Assembly: GCA_035541775.1 (NCBI GenBank)
Contig: DATKMP010000082.1
Coordinates: 1 to 9,582 of the forward strand
DNA length: 9,582 nucleotides
Direction of reading: 5' to 3'
From: DATKMP01 sp035541775
GTDB taxonomy: Bacteria > Bacteroidota > Ignavibacteria > UBA10030
The notes under the pieces were generated by a model, which did no database searches, had not been told where the DNA came from, and saw only the letters and a program-made list of their open reading frames with translations. This document shows positions 1 to 6,069 of the stretch, in pieces (positions within the stretch are counted from its first letter, which is position 1; each line of letters opens with the position of its first letter). A program made the position numbers and the translations under genes.

Positions 1-1
1 C

Positions 2-274
2 GGTAAAGTTCGCAAGGCGGCAGAAGTGTACGATGCAAAAAGCGGACATGTGTTAACCGTACTGACCGATCAACCGGGATTGCAATTTTATACGGGCAAT
101 TTTTTAAATGGAAACGATAAGGGTAATGGAGCATCATACCAGCATCGATCCGGATTTTGCATGGAAGCACAAGGGTTTCCCGATTCACCCAACAAACCGC
201 AATTTCCATCTGTCACGCTTCGTCCCGGACAGGTGTATCATCAAACAACCATTTATCAATTTACAACGAAGTAA
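2..274 (+). CDS. galM: Aldose 1-epimerase (mutarotase), C-terminal part
   Basis: This is the 3' end of a gene that begins before the window; the frame is open from base 2 and ends at a TAA. Aldose 1-epimerases interconvert the alpha and beta anomers of aldoses such as galactose, glucose and arabinose. The visible 90 residues match the family's C-terminus: a GLQFYTGNF strand, then FCMEAQGFPDSPN, then a closing LRPGQVYHQTTIYQF segment. The Glu in CMEAQ (bases 164-166) is at the position of the catalytic general base, Glu309 in E. coli GalM. The symporter gene starts 35 bases downstream, so the enzyme probably serves this arabinose cluster by equilibrating the freed sugar. The missing N-terminus means a signal peptide, and so its location in periplasm or cytoplasm, cannot be judged. 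The family call is firm; substrate preference is inferred from context. Confidence 0.9.
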   Translation, partial: GKVRKAAEVYDAKSGHVLTVLTDQPGLQFYTGNFLNGNDKGNGASYQHRSGFCMEAQGFPDSPNKPQFPSVTLRPGQVYHQTTIYQFTTK

Positions 275-300
275 CTCTGTAATTATGATTATCAAAAACA

Positions 301-305
301 AGGAG
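301..305 (+). promoter_or_regulatory. Shine-Dalgarno site of the symporter gene
   Basis: AGGAG lies 4 bases before the ATG at 310. The spacing is rather short, but no comparable site precedes the alternative in-frame ATG at 367, so it favours the upstream start. Confidence 0.6.
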
Positions 306-309
306 AGTT

Positions 310-2043
310 ATGCTAAGTAATTTCCATTCACAAGGTATCTTACTGTTTTCCAGTCCCTCGAGCATTATGTCGCTTGGATGGGTGGATTCACTTCTCGTTA
401 TTATTTATTTTTTATTTGTTCTGGGCATCGGATATTATTTGATGCGGTTCACTAAAACCGGCGACGACTTTTTTATGGCAGGAAGAGAAATGACGGCATG
501 GATTGCCGGTCTTTCGTTTGTTGCCGCAAATCTCGGTTCGTTAGAATTAATGGGCTGGGCTGCGTCGGCATACCAGTACGGCATTCTTGCAACGCATTGG
601 TACTGGATCGGCGCCATTCCGGCGATGCTGTTTCTCGGAATCGTAATGATGCCGTTCTATTATATTTGTAAGACACACTCGGTGCCGGGATATTTGAAAC
701 TGCGATTTGGCGAAGGCGCCAGCCAGCTTTCTGCTTTATCGTTCGGATTTATGACGGTGTTTATGAGCGGCATCAATATGTACTCGATGGCAATCGTGAT
801 GAAAGTAGTGCTGGGATGGGATATCAATTTTAGCATCTGGGTTTCTTCGCTTACCGTGATGGTGTACGTCGTACTCGGCGGATTGCTTTCTGCCATCTTC
901 AACGAAGTGCTGCAGTTTATGTTAATCTGGCTTGGCGCGTTGTTGGTACCCATCGTCGGATTGATTGAAACCGGCGGTTGGAGCGGTATGGTTGCACGCA
1001 TTCATCAAAATTTTCCTGTCGGAGATTATACGCACTTATGGAGAACGATGGGATCGTTTCAAGATAATCCGATGGGAATACATTGGACAGGAATTGTTTT
1101 TGGACTGGGCATGATTATTTCGTTTGCGTACTGGACAACGGATTTTCTTGTTGTGCAGCGCGTTCTTTCTGCGCGCGATCTTCGTTCAGCAAAACTTGCT
1201 CCCATTATCGGCGCGGGATTTAAAATGTTCGTTCCGTTGATCGTTATTCTTCCCGGCTTATTAGGATTGGCAGTGATGCCTGGTCTCGTCGGTGAAAAAG
1301 AAGCGATTGCCACGGGTGCTCATAGTTACAACGAAGTTCTTCCGCTGATGCTTGCACGCTATGCCGGTCCGGGATTGTTAGGCCTTGGTGTTACCGCCCT
1401 CATTGCCGGATTTATGTCCGGTATGGCAGGCAACGTAAGCGCGTTTGCCACGGTGTGGACGTACGATATTTACAAACCCATTCATCTGAAAATCGCAAAG
1501 ACAGAAGGCACGGATGCACATTATGTGAAGATTGGAAGATGGTGCACGGTGATCGGCGTCTTTATCAGTATTGGTACCGCGTACCTTGTACAGCAGTTCG
1601 CCAGCATTATGGATTATGTGCAGGCACTCTTTAGTTTCTTTGTTGCTCCGTTATTCGGAACAGTTATTCTCGGAATGCTGTGGAAACGTGCAACGAAAGC
1701 AGGCGGTTTCTGGGGATTGTTTGCCGGCATCGGTTCCTCTATCGGCATGTGGGCATGGGTGAAACTTGATCCCAGCGCGTTGAAGTACATTGCACTTTCA
1801 CCGTATGCAAAAGATATGGCGGAAAATATGTACCGCGGCTTATGGTCATGGTTAATCTGCGTTGCTGTGACCATCGTTGTCAGTTATATGACGCAGCCGA
1901 AACCTGAATCTGAACTGGTAGGATTAGTGCGCGGCTGCACGGAAATTCCGTCCGAAGGCGACATGCCGTTATACAAACGCCCGATATTCTGGGCGGCAGT
2001 AATTTTGGCAGTCTTCATTGTCTTGAATATTATTTTCTGGTAG
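310..2043 (+). CDS. Sodium/solute symporter (SSS family), probable L-arabinose transporter
   Basis: A 577-residue, very hydrophobic inner-membrane protein of the solute:sodium symporter family, which couples sugar or other solute uptake to the sodium gradient. About 14 membrane segments can be read. Family signs are the GREMTAWIAG segment after the first helix, the VAANLGSLELMGWA helix (about residues 71-84) that aligns with the AAN sugar-site helix of Vibrio vSGLT, and GFMSGMAGNVSAFATVWTYD, like the SSS helix that holds the Na2 site and ends in a D-[IL]-Y motif. By hand alignment, Glu79 stands where vSGLT has the sugar-contacting Gln69. The ATG at 310 was chosen because AGGAG precedes it; an ATG at 367 (MSLGWVDS) would give 558 residues and a more typical N-terminus. 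The small membrane gene follows after 9 bases. L-arabinose as substrate is inferred from the neighbouring araB, araD and glycosidases; the protein alone shows only an SSS, probably sugar-type, transporter. Confidence 0.9.
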   Translation: MLSNFHSQGILLFSSPSSIMSLGWVDSLLVIIYFLFVLGIGYYLMRFTKTGDDFFMAGREMTAWIAGLSFVAANLGSLELMGWAASAYQYGILATHWYWIGAIPAMLFLGIVMMPFYYICKTHSVPGYLKLRFGEGASQLSALSFGFMTVFMSGINMYSMAIVMKVVLGWDINFSIWVSSLTVMVYVVLGGLLSAIFNEVLQFMLIWLGALLVPIVGLIETGGWSGMVARIHQNFPVGDYTHLWRTMGSFQDNPMGIHWTGIVFGLGMIISFAYWTTDFLVVQRVLSARDLRSAKLAPIIGAGFKMFVPLIVILPGLLGLAVMPGLVGEKEAIATGAHSYNEVLPLMLARYAGPGLLGLGVTALIAGFMSGMAGNVSAFATVWTYDIYKPIHLKIAKTEGTDAHYVKIGRWCTVIGVFISIGTAYLVQQFASIMDYVQALFSFFVAPLFGTVILGMLWKRATKAGGFWGLFAGIGSSIGMWAWVKLDPSALKYIALSPYAKDMAENMYRGLWSWLICVAVTIVVSYMTQPKPESELVGLVRGCTEIPSEGDMPLYKRPIFWAAVILAVFIVLNIIFW

Positions 2044-2047
2044 GAGG
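2042..2047 (+). promoter_or_regulatory. Shine-Dalgarno site overlapping the symporter stop codon
   Basis: A perfect AGGAGG overlaps the symporter's TAG (2041-2043) and sits 5 bases before the ATG at 2053. The overlap suggests that the small gene is translated by coupling with the symporter, giving linked expression of the two membrane proteins. Confidence 0.8.
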
Positions 2048-2052
2048 ATGAA

Positions 2053-2280
2053 ATGGTTGGACGACATAAAATATCGATTTGGTTTATTATTGGTTCGCTT
2101 TTATTGACATATGGAATTATCATCTTTGGAGCGAATGTTTATGATTGGTTCTCTCCATCGCAAACACACTCGATTGTGCTGGGTGAATTGCACTTCGGCG
2201 TGTGGTGGGGAATGCTCTTGATAGTTATTGGTCTGATTTATTTTATTGCCTTCAGACCATGGAAAAAACAAGCAGCGTAA
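2053..2280 (+). CDS. Small two-helix membrane protein, possible symporter partner
   Basis: A 75-residue protein I cannot assign to a named family. Two hydrophobic helices are visible: residues about 7-27 and about 49-67. Between them is a short polar stretch with aromatic residues (NVYDWFSPSQTHS), and the C-terminus is basic (RPWKKQ), which suggests a cytoplasmic tail. There is no signal peptide cleavage site and no catalytic motif. The gene starts 9 bases after the symporter stop, with a perfect Shine-Dalgarno site overlapping that stop. Known precedents for a short membrane protein encoded beside an SSS transporter are YhdT with PanF, and the DUF4212 small subunits of some sodium/solute symporters. 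The sequence is not obviously either of these. A role as an accessory or stabilizing subunit is therefore inferred from position and topology only. Confidence 0.82.
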   Translation: MVGRHKISIWFIIGSLLLTYGIIIFGANVYDWFSPSQTHSIVLGELHFGVWWGMLLIVIGLIYFIAFRPWKKQAA

Positions 2281-2289
2281 TTTAAAATT

Positions 2290-2334
2290 GAATCTGCTGC
2301 TTGTCTGTGAGCAGCAGATTCTTGAAATTTTTTT
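2290..2334 (+). terminator. Hairpin plus T-run between the transport pair and araB
   Basis: The arms GAATCTGCTGCT (2290-2301) and AGCAGCAGATTC (2310-2321) form a perfect 12-bp inverted repeat around an 8-base loop. A run of seven T follows at 2328-2334, six bases after the stem. It resembles an intrinsic terminator, but the T-run is offset and araB starts only 10 bases after it. It could be a partial terminator or attenuator lowering araB relative to the transporter, or an RNA structure that protects the upstream message. No convincing promoter is visible between it and araB. Confidence 0.6.
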
Positions 2335-2343
2335 GAAATTACT

Positions 2344-4047
2344 ATGAGCAAATATGTTATTGGGTTAGATTACGGAACAAATTCCTGCCGTTCACTTTTA
2401 ATCGATGTTGCAAACGGAAAAGAATTAGCAAGTCATGTGTTTCCATATCCTTCCGGAAGCAGCGGCGTCATTGTCGATGGCAACGACCCGAACTTGGCGC
2501 GGCAGAATCCTGCCGATTATGTCAACGGCATCGAAGTCACGATTTGTGAAGCGCTGAAAAAAGCAAAAGCTGTTGATCCATTATTTTCTCCTTCGAATGT
2601 CATCGGCATTGGCGTCGATACAACGGGAAGCAGTCCGCTGCCGGTGGACGCCGATGGATTGCCGCTTTGTTTTAATGAAAAATTTAAAAACAATCCCGCT
2701 GCCATGGTGTGGCTCTGGAAAGACCACACAAGTTTTGCTGAAGCGGCGCAAATTACTGCGCTTGCCTCAAACATTCGTCCGCAATTTCTGTCCAAGATCG
2801 GCGGCACATATTCTTCGGAATGGTGGTGGAGTAAAATTCTTCACTGCAAAAATATTGCACCGGAAGTGTTCGATGCAGCATCGAGCTGGATAGAAATTTG
2901 CGATTGGATTCCTGCAGTCCTTACAGGAGAATTGAAACCGCAAAATATCAAGCGAAGCGTTTGTGCAGCCGGACACAAAGCGATGTTTCATCCTGAATGG
3001 AACGGCCTGCCGGATGAAGAATTTTTGGAAAAACTTTCTCCCGGCCTTGGCTCTCTGCGTTCACGATTGTTCGATCAAACATTCACCGCGGAACATCTTG
3101 CCGGATATCTTTCTAAAGAATGGGCGGCGAAGTTAGGGCTTTCAACTTCGGTCGCCATCGCCGTCGGCGCGTTCGATGCACACATGGGCGCTGTTGGTGC
3201 CGGTATCTCTACCGGCACGTTGGTGAAAATTGTCGGAACCAGTACGTGCGACATCATGATTCATCCACACAAAAAACCGTTGCAGGATATTCCCGGTGTG
3301 TGCGGCATTGTTGATGGTTCGGTGATGAAGGGTTATTATGGCATTGAAGCCGGGCAATCCGGCGTCGGCGATATTTTTCTCTGGTTCGTCAATAATTTGG
3401 TATCGGAAAAATACGGTGCAACACAGGACGAGAAATTCCAAAATCTTGGCGCTGCTGCCGCGGAATTACAACCGGGCGAAAGCGGCTTACTTGCCCTTGA
3501 TTGGAACAATGGAAACCGTACGATTCTTGTTGATGTCCGATTGACAGGTTTGTTGCTGGGACAAACCTTGCATACAACGGCTCCGGAAATTTATCGCGCG
3601 TTGATCGAAGCAACCGGCTTTGGTGCGCTCGCGATCATCGATCGGATTGAAGAGTATGGCGTGCCGGTGAAAGAAGTAGTGAACTGCGGCGGGCTTGCGA
3701 TAAAGAATCAATTAATGATGCAGATTTATGCCGACATCGTCGGACGTCCGATGAAAATTTCACGCAGCGAACAAACGCCGGCGCTTGGCGCAGGAATTTT
3801 TGCCGCTGTTGCCGCTGGAACAAATTCCGGCGGGTACGGTTCTGTCGATGATGCTCGCAGCGCGATGACCGGTATGGGAAAAGTGTATTCTCCCGATCAA
3901 AAAAATCATGAGATATATAAAAAACTTTACAAACTGTATCGGCAATTGCATGATAGCTTCGGCATGAAATCATGGCATGGCGAAATGTTCACCGTGATGA
4001 AAGAACTGCTTGCGATTCGCGATGGAGCGAAGAAAGCCAAACAATAA
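2344..4047 (+). CDS. araB: L-ribulokinase
   Basis: A cytoplasmic kinase of the FGGY family that phosphorylates L-ribulose to L-ribulose 5-phosphate with ATP, the second step of bacterial L-arabinose catabolism. Its 567 residues match E. coli AraB (566) in length and, throughout, in motifs. These include the N-terminal phosphate loop IGLDYGTNSCRS (about 6-17), GIGVDTTGSSP (about 88-98), the substrate-side segments WLWKDHT and YSSEWWWSKILH, SWIEICDWIPA, and the FDAHMGAVGAG motif with the presumed catalytic base Asp278. Further matches are VGTSTCDIM, VDGSVMKGYYGIEAGQSG, LDWNNGNR, and the C-terminal nucleotide-site segments CGGLAIKNQ and ALGAGIFAAVAAG. The ATG at 2344 is the only start that keeps the N-terminal strand intact, but no clear Shine-Dalgarno sequence precedes it (the leader is TTTTTTTGAAATTACT). 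The hairpin at 2290-2321 lies just upstream. The GH127 gene begins 19 bases after the stop, so the two are probably co-transcribed. Confidence 0.96.
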   Translation: MSKYVIGLDYGTNSCRSLLIDVANGKELASHVFPYPSGSSGVIVDGNDPNLARQNPADYVNGIEVTICEALKKAKAVDPLFSPSNVIGIGVDTTGSSPLPVDADGLPLCFNEKFKNNPAAMVWLWKDHTSFAEAAQITALASNIRPQFLSKIGGTYSSEWWWSKILHCKNIAPEVFDAASSWIEICDWIPAVLTGELKPQNIKRSVCAAGHKAMFHPEWNGLPDEEFLEKLSPGLGSLRSRLFDQTFTAEHLAGYLSKEWAAKLGLSTSVAIAVGAFDAHMGAVGAGISTGTLVKIVGTSTCDIMIHPHKKPLQDIPGVCGIVDGSVMKGYYGIEAGQSGVGDIFLWFVNNLVSEKYGATQDEKFQNLGAAAAELQPGESGLLALDWNNGNRTILVDVRLTGLLLGQTLHTTAPEIYRALIEATGFGALAIIDRIEEYGVPVKEVVNCGGLAIKNQLMMQIYADIVGRPMKISRSEQTPALGAGIFAAVAAGTNSGGYGSVDDARSAMTGMGKVYSPDQKNHEIYKKLYKLYRQLHDSFGMKSWHGEMFTVMKELLAIRDGAKKAKQ

Positions 4048-4066
4048 ACCGTCAAGATATGAAGTG

Positions 4067-6034
4067 ATGACATCTTTTCGACATCAGTATTTATTATTCG
4101 TTCTGTTTCTTTTCATTCCTCAAACGTATGGACAACAAAAGAACCATGCGGATTATCCCATATCCATGGTCGATATAAAGAATGTAGAACTCACCGACGA
4201 CTTCTGGCTTCCGAAAATCAAAACCGTGCAAACGACAACGATTGCATTGGGGTTTGACAAATGCAGTCAGGAAGGCCGGATGGAAAATTTTTTGATTGCG
4301 GGAAAAAAGAAGCCGGGAAAAGTTCATGGAAAAATGCCGTTCGACGATACGGACCTTTATAAAATTATTGAAGGCGCATCGTACTCGTTAATCAGTTCGC
4401 CGAACAGAAAATTAGATGCATACCTCGATTCGATTATCGCCATCATTAAAATCGGACAGGAACCGGATGGATATTTGACGACGTGGTTCACGATCGATCC
4501 CGACAATCCCCCTGCACCGTGGGTTCCGAAATCCGGCAAGCGCTGGACTCGCGAAATTGCAAGCCATGAATTATACAACAGCGGGCATTTATTTGAAGCA
4601 GCGTATGCACATTATATTGCCACCGGCAAACGCAATTTTTTAGACATCGCAATCAAGAATGCCGATTTGTTGGTGCAAAATTTTGGGCCAGGCAAACTCA
4701 CGATTCCTCCCGGACACCAGATTGTCGAAACGGGACTCGTCAAGTTGTACCGCGCCACGAACAACGAAAAATATTTAACACTGGCGAAATATTTTTTAGA
4801 TTGGCGGGGCGACTCCACGACGCATACATTGTACGGCGAATACAATCAGGATTATCGGCCGGTTGTTCAGCAAACGGAAATTGTAGGCCACGCGGTGCGC
4901 GCGGTGTATATGTATGCAGGCATGACGGATATTGCCGCTCTCTATGCTGATTCAACATACCTCCATGCAGTAAAAAAGATCTGGGAAAATATGGTCGGTA
5001 AAAAAATCTATCTTACCGGCGGCATCGGCGCCAAGCATGAAGGCGAATCGTTAGGAAACGATTATGAACTTCCGAACTTGACGGCGTACGGCGAAACCTG
5101 CGCTTCGATCGGCAACGTGTACTGGAATACGCGTATGTTCATGGTGTCGGGCGATGCAAAGTATTTTGATGTTATCGAACGTTCGCTGTATAACGGATTG
5201 ATTTCAGGAATCTCGCTCGACGGAAAAGAATTTTTCTATGTCAATCCGCTGGAGTCCGACGGCAAGTTTAAATTCAACAACGGTTCGGATACGCGTGCGC
5301 CATGGTTCGATTGTTCCTGCTGTCCGACAAATTTAATGCGCTTCCTACCATCGCTGCCGGGAATGATTTATGCAGTCCAGAAAAAAAATCTTTACGTCAA
5401 TCTCTATGCATCAAGCAAAGCAGACGTTGTGATAGAAAATGATAATGTAGAAATTGAGCAGCGGACTTCTTATCCTTGGAACGGACAGGTCGTTATCACG
5501 ATCAATCCGGCGAGCAAGAGAGAATTCACACTGAAGGTGAGAATTCCGGGCTGGGCGCAAAATCATGTGTTGCCGAGCGATCTATATTCATATGCCGATT
5601 CCATCCATCCTGCGTTCTCGTTGACATTAAACGGCGAAGAAGCAACGTACACGATGAATCATGGATATGCAGAGATCGACCGAACATGGAAACATGGAGA
5701 TAGCATGGTCATTCATTTTCCAATGAACGTTCGCCGCGTCGTTGCTCATAGCAAGGTGAAAGATGATGAACATCTCACCGCTCTCGAATGCGGTCCGATC
5801 GTTTATTGTGTTGAAGGAATCGATAATAATAATCAGTTGGAAAATTTATCGGTTCCCGATACAACGGTATTGAAATTGGAAAAACGAAACGATATGCTGA
5901 ATGGCATCAATATTATTACGGCGGATATTCCCGCCAGCAATAATCAAGGATCGGTGAAACTTACAGCCATTCCGTATTATGCATGGGCGAATCGCGGAAC
6001 TGGAACAATGAAGGTTTGGCTGCCTCGAAAGTAA
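4067..6034 (+). CDS. Secreted GH127-type beta-L-arabinofuranosidase (DUF1680 fold)
   Basis: A 655-residue glycoside hydrolase of the GH127/GH146 (DUF1680) group, close in length to Bifidobacterium longum HypBA1 (658). Such enzymes remove L-arabinofuranose, typically beta-linked, using a zinc-bound cysteine nucleophile. The HypBA1 active site is fully kept. Glu327 (in GES) is the acid/base candidate, 16 residues before Glu343 exactly as Glu322 precedes Glu338. Glu343 and Cys345 lie in GETCASIG, and Cys418 and Cys419 in CSCCPTNLMRF; together these are the zinc ligands and the nucleophile. Residues 1-22 form a signal peptide (hydrophobic LLFVLFLFIP, likely cleaved at TYG/QQ). There is no lipobox Cys and no type IX tail, so the periplasm is the likely location. 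The ATG at 4067 is chosen for the signal peptide; the frame runs further upstream inside araB, but that extension is basic and polar. No strong Shine-Dalgarno site is seen. Exact linkage specificity cannot be read from sequence. Confidence 0.92.
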   Translation: MTSFRHQYLLFVLFLFIPQTYGQQKNHADYPISMVDIKNVELTDDFWLPKIKTVQTTTIALGFDKCSQEGRMENFLIAGKKKPGKVHGKMPFDDTDLYKIIEGASYSLISSPNRKLDAYLDSIIAIIKIGQEPDGYLTTWFTIDPDNPPAPWVPKSGKRWTREIASHELYNSGHLFEAAYAHYIATGKRNFLDIAIKNADLLVQNFGPGKLTIPPGHQIVETGLVKLYRATNNEKYLTLAKYFLDWRGDSTTHTLYGEYNQDYRPVVQQTEIVGHAVRAVYMYAGMTDIAALYADSTYLHAVKKIWENMVGKKIYLTGGIGAKHEGESLGNDYELPNLTAYGETCASIGNVYWNTRMFMVSGDAKYFDVIERSLYNGLISGISLDGKEFFYVNPLESDGKFKFNNGSDTRAPWFDCSCCPTNLMRFLPSLPGMIYAVQKKNLYVNLYASSKADVVIENDNVEIEQRTSYPWNGQVVITINPASKREFTLKVRIPGWAQNHVLPSDLYSYADSIHPAFSLTLNGEEATYTMNHGYAEIDRTWKHGDSMVIHFPMNVRRVVAHSKVKDDEHLTALECGPIVYCVEGIDNNNQLENLSVPDTTVLKLEKRNDMLNGINIITADIPASNNQGSVKLTAIPYYAWANRGTGTMKVWLPRK

Positions 6035-6069
6035 ATTATTTTTTAGAGAAAAAAATTGTTAATAAAAAC

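Noticed and set aside
275..309. The spacer before the symporter, checked for an operator or promoter.
   Set aside because: Its 35 bases show no inverted repeat, no AraR-like palindrome and no convincing promoter elements beyond the Shine-Dalgarno site.
4010..4066. An N-terminal extension of the GH127 frame that overlaps the end of araB.
   Set aside because: The extra 19 residues are basic and polar, begin at a TTG codon, and would place the signal peptide internally. The ATG at 4067 puts the signal peptide at the N-terminus and removes the overlap.
6039..6055. A T6/A7 inverted repeat in the spacer between the GH127 and GH43 genes, considered as a terminator.
   Set aside because: The stem would be only six A-U pairs with a 4-base loop and no GC pairs or T-run after it, so it is too weak. 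It is better explained as an A/T-rich leader.
5983..6069. An N-terminal extension of the GH43 frame that overlaps the end of the GH127 gene.
   Set aside because: The 29 extra residues do not resemble a signal peptide and partly come from the A/T-rich spacer. The ATG at 6070 directly precedes a good signal peptide.
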